Positions 54,634 through 63,888 of a stretch of DNA of 64,000 bases are shown one piece after another. The stretch lies in the NCBI RefSeq assembly GCF_001421715.1, contig NZ_LMKP01000043.1:101211-165210 (forward strand), written 5' to 3'. A program made the position numbers and the translations under genes. Position 1 is the stretch's first letter. Each line of letters starts with the position of its first letter. The notes below the pieces were generated by a model, which saw only the letters and a list, made by a program, of their open reading frames with translations, was not told the origin of the DNA and ran no database searches. This DNA is from Sphingomonas sp. Leaf22. GTDB lineage: Bacteria > Pseudomonadota > Alphaproteobacteria > Sphingomonadales > Sphingomonadaceae.

Positions 54634-56124
54634 ATGATCGGTTGGCAGGACGAAGACGGCCGGGTGCATCGCGGTTCGCTGTTCGCGGCCTTCGCGGCGC
54701 TGGCGGACGGGCAGGCGTGGAGCTTTCCGGCACTGCGCCCGCACCAGCGAGAGCCTTGGCATGCGTTTACGGTACAGGTGGCGGCGATGGCGCTGATCCA
54801 CGCCGATACCGACACGCGGCCGACGGGAGAGGCGGCATGGCGCGACCTGCTGATGGGCATGACCCCCGACCTGCCCGAAGCATGGGAACTGGTCGTCGAC
54901 GACTGGTCGAAGCCGGCATTGCTCCAGCCACCGACGCTCGCCCCGACCGACCGCGCCGCGTACAAGAACCGCATCCCCACGCCCGACGCGCTCGACATGC
55001 TGGTGACCGCGAAGAATCACGACCTGAAACAGGAGCGCATGGCCGGTGCCAGCGATGAGGACTGGCTGTTCGCGCTGGTCACGTTGCAGACGACCGAAGG
55101 GTTTCTGGGCGCCGGCAATTACGGCATCTCGCGCATGAATGGCGGCTTTGCGTCGCGCATGAGCCTCGGCATCCGGCCGCTTGGCGGCGCGGCACGGGCA
55201 TTCGGACGCGACGTCGCGCGGCTGGTCGCCGACGCCCGCGCGCGACCCGACCGACGGACCGGCACCCTGCTGCTGTGGACCGCGCCGTGGGACGGCACCC
55301 TGTCGCTGGCCTATGACGGGCTCGACGAACTCTATGTCGAAATCTGCCGCCGGGTGCGGTTGCGGCGCACGCCTGCGGGCATCGAGGCGCTGGCCGCCGG
55401 GTCGAAATGCGCCCGCGTCGCGGCATCCGACCTGAAGGGCGCGACGCTCGACCCATGGGCACCGATGAAGGCGGACGGATCGACCAGCCACACCCCCAGC
55501 GGCGCGGGCTTCGGCTATCGGCAGATGGCGACGCTGCTCGACAAGGCGAAGATCACCCTTCCCCGGCTGGCCAAGGCCGATCCCGCCGACGACCGGGAAG
55601 GGCTGGCGATCGTCGCCGCCGCACTGGTGCGCGGACAGGGCAAGACCGAGGGACTGCACCGCCGCACGGTCTGCACCCCCGGCGCACTGCGCGACGCAGC
55701 AGGCCGCCCCCTGCCGATCGACCGCATCGGCGAGGTTGCCGGCAAGCGCGCCGAAGAGGGATTCCAGGCCAGCCGCCGTCTCAGCCGCGCGTTGATCTCG
55801 CTGGTATAAGGTGGCCCGGACAAGGCACGGCTGGACGATGATTCCGCGAAGAAGAAGATCGAACGCTGGATGAACCGGTTCAACGAAACGGTCGACGGCA
55901 TCTTCTTCGACGGACCGTTCTGGGCAGAGGTCACCGCGACCGACGACAATCACCGCATGGCCTGGCGGACGACACTGTGCGACGTCGCGACCGACACCTT
56001 CGCCATCGCCGCCGAAGCCGCGCCCGGTAACGAGGTTCGCCGGGTTCCGGCCCGCGCCCGCGCCGGATCGCTGCTCCATTACGAGATGAAGAAATGGGTC
56101 GAGGAGGCCGAACATGGCGAGTAA
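54634..56124 (+). pseudogene. cas8e: cas8e (cse1/casA) interrupted by an in-frame TAA
   Basis: Large Cascade subunit that recognises the PAM and recruits Cas3. The first frame gives 391 residues (MIGWQDEDGRVHRGSLFAAF to RRLSRALISLV) with GFLGAGNYGISRMNGG and TPSGAGFGYRQMATLL, typical Cse1 segments. Codon 392 is TAA (55807-55809). Beyond it the same frame continues as GGPDKARLDDDS and RWMNRFNETVDGIFF to a proper stop at 56124, for a total of 496 codons, the normal Cse1 length. One base (TAC or TAT to TAA) explains the break. The lost part is most of the C-terminal four-helix bundle. An internal ATG at 55870 could restart 84 residues. A sequencing error is the main alternative. Confidence 0.85.
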
Positions 56125-56653
56125 CCCCGCCGCGACGGGCGCAGCCCCGGCAACGGCAACACCGCCCGACGACTGGATGCGGTCGATCTCACGCCAGCTG
56201 CACGGCATGTCGAGCGGCGACCGCGCGGCATTGCGCCGGATGGAACTGACGAAATCGCCGGCGGCCGATGCGGTCGCGATCAAGGCGTTGCTCGGTGCGA
56301 AGGTACCGCAATCGCGTATCGAGCAGGACTGGACCCGACTGCGCCTGATCGGCCATTTCGCCGGGCTGTTGTCGGGTACGGCCGCGCTGTATCCGCATGA
56401 CGAGAAACGCGGAGTCGGCGGTGCCTTGTTCGAGGCCGGCTTTTCGGAAAAGCGGCTGCTGCGCCTGCTCGCCAGCCGGGGCGAGGCGCTGGTCGATCAG
56501 TTGGCGCTCGCCGTCCGCATCCTGTCGCGGGAGCGCCAGCCGGTGAACCTGTGGGACATGTATCACTTGCTGGGCGGCGATCCGATCAAATCGGACAGCG
56601 CCCGGCTGCGCATGGCGCGGCATTATTACGCCGCGCAGGCCAAATCGAACTGA
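56114..56653 (+). CDS. cas11: Cascade small subunit Cas11 (Cse2/CasB)
   Basis: A 179-residue all-helical protein. GDRAALRRMELTKSPAAD and the C-terminal LWDMYHLLGGDPIKSDSARL are characteristic of Cse2, which forms the belly dimer of Cascade and holds the non-target strand. It starts 11 nt before the end of the full-length cas8e frame, showing that the ancestral cas8e ran to 56124. Because the TAA leaves about 300 untranslated nt before this start, its translation may be weaker than normal. An N-terminal Ala/Pro/Thr extension of about 20 residues is unusual but harmless. Confidence 0.9.
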   Translation: MASNPAATGAAPATATPPDDWMRSISRQLHGMSSGDRAALRRMELTKSPAADAVAIKALLGAKVPQSRIEQDWTRLRLIGHFAGLLSGTAALYPHDEKRGVGGALFEAGFSEKRLLRLLASRGEALVDQLALAVRILSRERQPVNLWDMYHLLGGDPIKSDSARLRMARHYYAAQAKSN

Positions 56654-56665
56654 AAGGGATTTCGC

Positions 56666-57877
56666 ATGACGACCACCGCAACCGACGGCATCGTGCCGAA
56701 ATTCATCCAGATCCATTTCCTCGCGGCATGGCCGGGTGCCTTGCTCAACCGCGACGATGCCGGCCTCGCCAAGCGCCTGCCCTTCGGCACTGCCACCCGC
56801 ACGCGGGTGTCGTCGCAATGCCTGAAGCGCCACTGGCGCATGGCCGACGATCCCCGCGCGCTGCACGAACTGGCGAAGCGCAACGGTGTCGAGGGCGTCC
56901 GCTCGAAACAAGCGATCGAGCGCGAGGTCTCCGGCCCGCTGCGCGCCCGTTTCGACAAGGACATGGTCGACGCGGTCGAGGAAGCGTTCATCACCAAATT
57001 CTACGGCAAGAACGCGAAGGACAAGCAGCAGCGGCAGGCGTTGCTGTTCGGTCGCCCCGAACTGGCATGGCTGGCGTCCGAGGCCGAACGCCTGCTGGCC
57101 GAAAGCGCGAGCGTAGCCGGCGTGAAGGCGGCGGCCGATATCTGGGTCAAGGAACAGAAGAACAATCTGAACCAGTTGCGCGATCAGAACCTGCTGGCGG
57201 CATCGCTGGAGGCCGCATTGTTCGGGCGGATGGTGACCAGCGACACCCGCGCCAATCGCGACGCGGCGATCCATGTCGCCCATGCCTTCACCGTCCATGC
57301 GATGCAGGCCGAGACCGATTATTTCACCGTCGTCGACGACCTCCGCGACCGGGAACAGGGTGACGATGCCGGGGCCGCGGGCGTATTCGACACCGAACTA
57401 ACCTCCGGATTATATTACGGCTATGTCGTGGTCGACGTGCCGCTGCTGGTATCGAACCTGACCGGCTGCGACCGCAAGAACTGGACCGGCGACCACGACC
57501 GCGCGCTGGCGGCGCAGGTGGTCGAGCATCTCGTTCACCTCGTCGCCGAAATCTCGCCGGGGGCCAAGAAGGGATCGACCGCACCCTATAGCCGTGCGGA
57601 ACTGGTGCTTGTGGAGGCGGGCGACCGTCAGCCGCGTACGCTGGCCAACGCCTTTCGCGATGCGATCGCGACCGATCACGATCCCGAAGGCTCGCTCGGT
57701 CAACGCACGGCGCACGCGATGGCAAAGCACCTCGCCGATTATGATACTCTCTACGAAACCGGCGAAGCCCGCCGCCTTACCGCGATGCCCGACCTGGCGC
57801 TGACCGGCATCGCCAACGGCCCGCTGCGGGAATTGGCCACCTGGGCCGGATCGGTCGTGCGGGACGCGGCTGCGTGA
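56666..57877 (+). CDS. cas7e: Cascade backbone subunit Cas7e (Cse4/CasC)
   Basis: A 403-residue RAMP protein that coats the crRNA in six copies. FIQIHFLAAWPGALLNRDDA then RTRVSSQCLKRHWR is the type I-E Cas7 signature; LVSNLTGCDRKNWTG and PGAKKGSTAPYS follow in the normal order. An AAAGGGA site precedes the ATG, 12 nt past cas11. The 3' end overlaps cas5e by 4 nt. Length is slightly above E. coli CasC (363). All core motifs look intact. Confidence 0.95.
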   Translation: MTTTATDGIVPKFIQIHFLAAWPGALLNRDDAGLAKRLPFGTATRTRVSSQCLKRHWRMADDPRALHELAKRNGVEGVRSKQAIEREVSGPLRARFDKDMVDAVEEAFITKFYGKNAKDKQQRQALLFGRPELAWLASEAERLLAESASVAGVKAAADIWVKEQKNNLNQLRDQNLLAASLEAALFGRMVTSDTRANRDAAIHVAHAFTVHAMQAETDYFTVVDDLRDREQGDDAGAAGVFDTELTSGLYYGYVVVDVPLLVSNLTGCDRKNWTGDHDRALAAQVVEHLVHLVAEISPGAKKGSTAPYSRAELVLVEAGDRQPRTLANAFRDAIATDHDPEGSLGQRTAHAMAKHLADYDTLYETGEARRLTAMPDLALTGIANGPLRELATWAGSVVRDAAA

Positions 57878-58605
57878 AACACCTGTTGCTCGATTGCGAC
57901 GCGCCGTTGATGAGCTTCGGCGGCGATCTGGTCGATGCCTATGGCGTGGTGCGCGATTTTCCATCGAAATCGATGGTCGCCGGGCTGTTCGCCAATGCGC
58001 TCGGCTGGGAACGCTTCGACGTCGATGCCCATGCCGCGTTGCAGGGGCGGCTGGTGATCGGATCGGCGCGCGTGGTAGAGGGTCGGCGCGAGCGCGAGTT
58101 CCAAACCGCCCAGCTCGGTGCCAATGATCGCGGCTGGACCACGCGCGGCCGGGTAGAGGGGCGTGCGGGCGGTGCCGACACCTATAAATCGCCACATATC
58201 CGCTATCGCGACATGGATGCCGATGCCCGCGTCCTGATCGCATGTCGGCTGGAGCCTGCGGACGCCGCGCCCGATCTCGATGCGTTGGCGGAGGCGCTGC
58301 GCCGCCCCGAACGTCCGCTGTTTCTGGGCCGCAAGCCGTTCCTACCGTCGCGCCCGCTGCTGTTGGGCGAGGTGGAGGCCGACACCATCCCCGACGCGCT
58401 GGCGCTGGGGTTCGCGAAGATCGAGCTTCGCCGCCCCGCCGCGATCCGCGCGCAATGGCCGTTCGGCGAACCGACCGGCGGCGTCGTTGCACAGGATGCG
58501 CAGACCGAGGAACTGACCGACGAACGCCACTGGCCCGCCGGGGTCCATGCCGGGCTGCGTCGGGTGATGGTCGGACGGCTCGACTGGCCGGCGGTGACGC
58601 CGTGA
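57874..58605 (+). CDS. cas5e: Cascade subunit Cas5e (CasD)
   Basis: A 243-residue RAMP protein that caps the 5' handle of the crRNA. The N-terminus MKHLLLDCDAPLMSFGG and the motif FPSKSMVAGLFANALGWER match type I-E Cas5, as do DTYKSPHIRYRDMDADARV and LFLGRKPFLPSRPLL. It overlaps cas7e at the start and cas6e at the end (GTGA), consistent with co-translation of Cascade. Confidence 0.93.
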   Translation: MKHLLLDCDAPLMSFGGDLVDAYGVVRDFPSKSMVAGLFANALGWERFDVDAHAALQGRLVIGSARVVEGRREREFQTAQLGANDRGWTTRGRVEGRAGGADTYKSPHIRYRDMDADARVLIACRLEPADAAPDLDALAEALRRPERPLFLGRKPFLPSRPLLLGEVEADTIPDALALGFAKIELRRPAAIRAQWPFGEPTGGVVAQDAQTEELTDERHWPAGVHAGLRRVMVGRLDWPAVTP

Positions 58606-59372
58606 CCCTGCATCTGGCCCGCATCGGCATCCATGTCCGGGCGCTGGCGGCGTTCGCGGTGGCGCGGCGGCTGAGCGATGAGGATCTGGGCTATGCGCTG
58701 CATGCCGCACTCCTCGCACGGTTCGGCGATGCCGCGCCGCACCCGTTCCGGTTCCTGCCCGACCATGGGAAGGGGCCGCATCTGCTGGGCTATGTTCGGG
58801 ATCGTACCGCGTTCGACGACGCCGCAGCATTGCCCCCGACCGATACCGAGGTGCAGGCGGTGTTCGACGGCGAGCCTCAGCTACAGCCGATGCCCGGGAC
58901 CTGGCGGGAAGGCGCGCGCTATGGCTTCGAAGTGCGGGTGCGCCCGGTCGTGCGGTTCGGCAAGACGGTTCGCGCGGCACGGGCCGGTCGCTCCGACGCA
59001 TGGCAGCGCAACGCCGGGGAGATCGACGCCCATGTCGCCGCGCGCGAACGGATCGAACGGGCGGGCGGCGATCCCGACACGGTCGACCGGGCGGCGGTCT
59101 ATATCGACTGGCTCGCAACCCGCCTCGCCGGTGCCGCGACGCTGGACCATGCCGACCTCCGTCTGTTCCGTCGCACGCGCGCCTTGCGCAACACCCATCG
59201 CAGCGAAGGACGCCGCACCCACCGGGTCGAAGGGCCAGACGCGCTGATCGGCGGAACGCTGACGATCGCCGATCCGGTGGTCTTCGCCGACTTGCTTGCC
59301 AAGGGGATCGGGCGGCATTCGGGCTTCGGCTATGGCATGTTGCTGCTCGCGCCACCGAACCGGGCCGGGTAG
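58602..59372 (+). CDS. cas6e: crRNA endoribonuclease Cas6e (CasE)
   Basis: A 256-residue RAMP nuclease that cuts the repeat hairpin of the pre-crRNA. The start is GTG, overlapping the cas5e stop by 4 nt. GYALHAALLARFG places the likely catalytic His at residue 34, matching His20 of E. coli. The C-terminal GIGRHSGFGYGMLLLAP is the conserved glycine-rich loop. Length is slightly longer than CasE (199), mainly from internal insertions around residue 150-190. Its substrate should be the palindromic array repeat. Confidence 0.93.
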   Translation: MTLHLARIGIHVRALAAFAVARRLSDEDLGYALHAALLARFGDAAPHPFRFLPDHGKGPHLLGYVRDRTAFDDAAALPPTDTEVQAVFDGEPQLQPMPGTWREGARYGFEVRVRPVVRFGKTVRAARAGRSDAWQRNAGEIDAHVAARERIERAGGDPDTVDRAAVYIDWLATRLAGAATLDHADLRLFRRTRALRNTHRSEGRRTHRVEGPDALIGGTLTIADPVVFADLLAKGIGRHSGFGYGMLLLAPPNRAG

Positions 59373-60293
59373 ATGCTGTCGGGTCGCCTCGGCCTTGAAA
59401 AGGCGCGTATCCCCCATGCCGATCGGCAAGGGCTGGTATGGCTGGATCGCGGACGGCTGGAGGTGGAGGATGGCTGTCTGCGGTTCGTGACGGCGGGTGG
59501 CGGGGCGCTGGGCGCGGGCGATTACCAGATTCCGTATCACGCCATCTCGATCGTGCTGCTGGGACCGGGGTCGAGCGTCACCCATGACGCGCTGCGCCTG
59601 CTCGCCCGCCATGGTTGCGCCTTGGCGGCGATCGGCGACGGCGCGGTCCGTTTCTACACCGCGCCGCCGCTGATGCCCGACAGTTCGGCGCTGGCCCGCG
59701 CGCAGGTTCGCCGCTGGGCCGATCCGAAGCTGCGCATGGAAACCGCGCGCGCGATGTACGCGATGCGCTTCGGCGAAATCGTACGGACCCGCGACGTCGC
59801 CGTGCTGCGCGGACAGGAGGGCGCGCGGATCAAGCGCGCTTATGTCCTCGCCGCCGAACGCCACGGCATCGTGTGGAACGGTCGCCGCTACGACCGCGAA
59901 AACCCGGAGGCCGGTGACCTCGCCAACCAGGCGATCAACCATGCCGGATCGGCGATGACCGCTGCCGCAGCGGTTGCCGTCGCCGCGACCGGCGCGATCC
60001 CGCAACTGGGCTTCGTCCACGAAGATTCTGGGCAGAGTTTCGTGCTCGATATCGGCGACCTGTATCGCCACGACGTGCTGCTCGACATCGCCTTCGGTGC
60101 GGTGCGCGAAGCGCGGGCACGGAGGGCTGCGCCGATCGAACGGCTGGTCCGCAAACGCGCCGCCCTGCTCTTCCGCCAGCGCAGTGTCATCCCCGGCATG
60201 ATCGACCGGATAAAGGCATTGTTGATGCCGGCCAGCGCGACGGAACCGCCCGGTTCATCTGCCGTGACGCCGCTCCCGTCCGATCCGGGCTGA
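59373..60293 (+). CDS. cas1: CRISPR integrase Cas1 (type I-E)
   Basis: A 306-residue metal-dependent integrase. Predicted active-site residues are Glu149 (GQEGARIKRAY), His216 (GFVHEDSG) and Asp229 (VLDIGDLYRHD), matching E141, H208 and D221 of E. coli. WNGRRYDRENPEAGDLANQA is also type I-E specific. The ATG directly follows the cas6e stop. A Pro/Ser tail (SATEPPGSSAVTPLPSDPG) is not conserved. Adaptation genes look intact, in contrast to cas8e. Confidence 0.96.
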   Translation: MLSGRLGLEKARIPHADRQGLVWLDRGRLEVEDGCLRFVTAGGGALGAGDYQIPYHAISIVLLGPGSSVTHDALRLLARHGCALAAIGDGAVRFYTAPPLMPDSSALARAQVRRWADPKLRMETARAMYAMRFGEIVRTRDVAVLRGQEGARIKRAYVLAAERHGIVWNGRRYDRENPEAGDLANQAINHAGSAMTAAAAVAVAATGAIPQLGFVHEDSGQSFVLDIGDLYRHDVLLDIAFGAVREARARRAAPIERLVRKRAALLFRQRSVIPGMIDRIKALLMPASATEPPGSSAVTPLPSDPG

Positions 60294-60297
60294 CGCC

Positions 60298-60624
60298 GTG
60301 CCGCTGACCGTCGTCATCACCCGCGACGTCGAGGATCGCTATCGCGGCTTCCTCGGCTCGGCGATGCTCGAACTCGCCCCCGGCGTCTATGCCCAGCCCC
60401 GCATGAGCGCCGGCGTGCGCGGCCGCATCTGGACCGTCGTCGAGGAATGGCACACCCGCCTGCGCCGTGGCAGCATCGTCATGTGCTGGGCCGAACCGGC
60501 ATCGGCGGGTGGTCTCGGCCTGTCGGTCCTTGGCGAACCGCCCAAGGACGTGGTCGCGCATGACGGCATCCTCCTCGTCCGCCGCGCATTGTCGGGACGC
60601 CAGATGCCAGAACCGCCGGGGTGA
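60298..60624 (+). CDS. cas2: CRISPR adaptation protein Cas2 (type I-E)
   Basis: A 108-residue Cas2 of the I-E (CasB-like ThV) type: VVITRDVEDRYRGFLGSAML, then ELAPGVYAQPRMSAGVRGRI and GSIVMCWAEPASAGGLGL. GTG start 4 nt after cas1. It forms the Cas1-Cas2 integrase that adds spacers at the leader end of the array, which begins 67 nt downstream. Length is typical. Confidence 0.94.
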   Translation: MPLTVVITRDVEDRYRGFLGSAMLELAPGVYAQPRMSAGVRGRIWTVVEEWHTRLRRGSIVMCWAEPASAGGLGLSVLGEPPKDVVAHDGILLVRRALSGRQMPEPPG

Positions 60625-60691
60625 GGCTTTGAAGGGTGCGCGACAGGCGATCTTTGACATCGTGAACGAAACGAGGCAGTTGACCGGCAGA
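60625..60691 (+). promoter_or_regulatory. Short CRISPR leader with possible -35 element
   Basis: 67 nt between cas2 and the first repeat. It holds TTGACA (60654-60659) but no good -10 at 16-18 nt, and no clear IHF site. Type I-E leaders are usually longer, so part of the leader may lie inside cas2. Confidence 0.45.
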
Positions 60692-63600
60692 GTCTCCCCC
60701 GCACCCGCGGGGATCGACCCCCGTTTGCTTGTTTGTTCGCACTGGATTTCAAGGTCTCCCCCGCACCCGCGGGGATCGACCCCGCTTGAATGTGCCCGTA
60801 CGCTTCTTCGTCGCGTCTCCCCCGCACCCGCGGGGATCGACCCTCGACCTGATCCGCGCCTTCATGAAGCAGAACGTCTCCCCCGCACCCGCGGGGATCG
60901 ACCCAAACTCAAGCTAAGTCCGCAGGCGTCATACGGGTCTCCCCCGCACCCGCGGGGATCGACCCCCGCTCGCGCCGTTCTCACTAACAATGGCACCGTC
61001 TCCCCCGCACCCGCGGGGATCGACCCTCGGCGTCGGACAGCCCAGCATCGGCATAGGCGTCTCCCCCGCACCCGCGGGGATCGACCCCCGCAGATGGCCG
61101 GCAATCTGGCGTTCGGCCAGTCTCCCCCGCACCCGCGGGGATCGACCCAATACCACCGGCTATACCCGCCGCTGGCTGCTGTCTCCCCCGCACCCGCGGG
61201 GATCGACCCGGCGGGTAATTCGCGTACATCGCGGTATCGATGTCTCCCCCGCACCCGCGGGGATCGACCCTTCTCGACCGTAATGTGCGCCGGCAGGGCC
61301 GCGTCTCCCCCGCACCCGCGGGGATCGACCCCACCCGGCGACCGGATCGGCATGACGATCGCAGTCTCCCCCGCACCCGCGGGGATCGACCCGCTGCTGG
61401 ATTGGGGGAAAGCTCGGGCTGAAGGTCTCCCCCGCACCCGCGGGGATCGACCCCAGCTTCAAGACGTTCCTGACCAGCCTCAACCGTCTCCCCCGCACCC
61501 GCGGGGATCGACCCAGTTCGAGGCGCGGCCCGGCGCAGTAGCGTTCGTCTCCCCCGCACCCGCGGGGATCGACCCGCGCCAGCGGCGATGCCGGAAGGCG
61601 TTGACGGGTCTCCCCCGCACCCGCGGGGATCGACCCATGGCAAAGCTCTATGCAATCGAGGCCGCCAACGTCTCCCCCGCACCCGCGGGGATCGACCCCA
61701 GCCCCGGCGACGGCGCCCAGGTGCCCGCGCGTCTCCCCCGCACCCGCGGGGATCGACCCTCATGGAGGCGGCCTTTAAGGACGCGATCGGCGTCTCCCCC
61801 GCACCCGCGGGGATCGACCCTCGACCTGGGCTATGCGGCGGCCGATCCGGCGGTCTCCCCCGCACCCGCGGGGATCGACCTTTATGAACGCGTTCCTACA
61901 GCTCCAGGGCGATGTCTCCCCCGCACCCGCGGGGATCGACCCAGGACATAGGACCGATCCACGCCGACCTTGGCGTCTCCCCCGCACCCGCGGGGATCGA
62001 CCCGGATGCTATAGGTCGGAGCGCGTTCCACCAACGTCTCCCCCGCACCCGCGGGGATCGACCCGCTCATGCGCGACGTCGAGGCGGGGGAAGTGAGTCT
62101 CCCCCGCACCCGCGGGGATCGACCCAAGTCGACTGGCGATAGCACCAAGGGCCTTGCGTCTCCCCCGCACCCGCGGGGATCGACCCTTGCCAGCGGCGGC
62201 CGGTTCGATCGGCAGGCGGTCTCCCCCGCACCCGCGGGGATCGACCCTATCGCTACACTGCCTCGCTCGACGCCGCGATGTCTCCCCCGCACCCGCGGGG
62301 ATCGACCCCTGTGCCTGCGGGTTGTACGGCACCGGACCGAGTCTCCCCCGCACCCGCGGGGATCGACCCTCGCCTTCCCGAACGTCACGCCAGCGCCTGC
62401 CGTCTCCCCCGCACCCGCGGGGATCGACCCGGGGCCGACGCGATCTCGTTGCCGTCCTTGTCGTCTCCCCCGCACCCGCGGGGATCGACCCCGACGATCT
62501 ATGTCGAGCCACGCGACAAAGGCGTCTCCCCCGCACCCGCGGGGATCGACCCAGGGTCTGGCGGTTTAGGCGCGTCGTCATGCTGTCTCCCCCGCACCCG
62601 CGGGGATCGACCCATCACCGTGACCAAGCGCCCCAAGCCACCCGCGTCTCCCCCGCACCCGCGGGGATCGACCCTGGCGGTAATGACGTGGCCGAAGCTG
62701 GTCACGGTCTCCCCCGCACCCGCGGGGATCGACCCCCTATGATCACTGGCCCCGCTAACTTCCCGGTGTCTCCCCCGCACCCGCGGGGATCGACCCAGCA
62801 TGATGACGGGATGGCCGTTCAACCTCATGTCTCCCCCGCACCCGCGGGGATCGACCCTCTGCGCTGGCTTCGTACTGGCCGATCAGCCAGTCTCCCCCGC
62901 ACCCGCGGGGATCGACCCAATGCTCCTGATGCGCCGCAATGGAGCAAAGGGTCTCCCCCGCACCCGCGGGGATCGACCCCGCAGCGGGGCCGATCTGGTC
63001 GACCTGCGTTAGTCTCCCCCGCACCCGCGGGGATCGACCCATGGGACCTGGTGCGGCACGGCGCGAACCTGCGTCTCCCCCGCACCCGCGGGGATCGACC
63101 CGGTACGCAGAACGTGCCCGGGCCGCCCATCGTGTCTCCCCCGCACCCGCGGGGATCGACCCCTGTCCGATTACTGGGATGCTGCGCAGCTGCGGTCTCC
63201 CCCGCACCCGCGGGGATCGACCCATCGTCCGCAACGGCGTTACCGGCCCGCTGACGTCTCCCCCGCACCCGCGGGGATCGACCCGGCAATGATGAGTTCA
63301 TCCAGGATTGCGCCGAGTCTCCCCCGCACCCGCGGGGATCGACCCCAATGCAGGGCCATGGGCGGCGCGTCAACGAAGTCTCCCCCGCACCCGCGGGGAT
63401 CGACCCCTGTACCTAACCTTTGAAGGCTCAATGCCGTAGTCTCCCCCGCACCCGCGGGGATCGACCCCAACCCTGACAGACGCAACGGGGAGCAGTGTAG
63501 TCTCCCCCGCACCCGCGGGGATCGACCCGTCATCACCTACCGGCTGCTTACCACCCTTCCGTCTCCCCCGCACCCGCGGGGATCGACCCGCTATCGCCAT

Positions 63601-63888
63601 GTCGGAGGCCCTGAACGCGGTGTCTCCCCCGCACCCGCGGGGATCGACCCACGGTCGCCGAGCGCGACGTCAAGCTCGACGGGTCTCCCCCGCACCCGCG
63701 GGGATCGACTCGATCTGAGTGGCGACGTTGCCAATCTCTTTCGGTCTCCCCCGCACCCGCGGGGATCGACCCGATGTCGGGGTGGACGCCCTGCATCCGC
63801 TCGCGTCTCCCCCCGCACCCGCGGGGATCGACCCTTGATCTCGGCTGGCAGCCCGGCCTTCTTGCGGTCTCCCCCGCACCCGCGGGGA
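60692..63888 (+). CRISPR. Type I-E CRISPR array, 53 repeats and 52 spacers
   Basis: A 29-nt repeat, beginning GTCTCCCCCGCACCCGC and ending GGGGATCGACCC, recurs with a 61-nt period. CCCCGC and GCGGGG form the hairpin stem cut by Cas6e. Most spacers are 32 nt; spacer 1 and spacer 16 are 33. Repeat 20 (61853) ends CCT, repeat 50 (63683) ends CTC, repeat 52 (63805) has an extra C (30 nt) and repeat 53 (63867) stops after 22 nt. Degeneracy at the right end marks it as the old end, so the leader is on the cas side. No two spacers examined by eye were alike. Confidence 0.99.

Noticed and set aside
55870..56124. Separate 84-residue gene between cas8e and cas11
   Set aside because: It is in the same frame as cas8e and reads as the Cse1 C-terminus; listed as part of the cas8e pseudogene, although internal translation is possible.
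60692..63888. Self-targeting spacer against genes in this window
   Set aside because: No spacer matched a window gene by eye; a proper search would be needed, so nothing is claimed.
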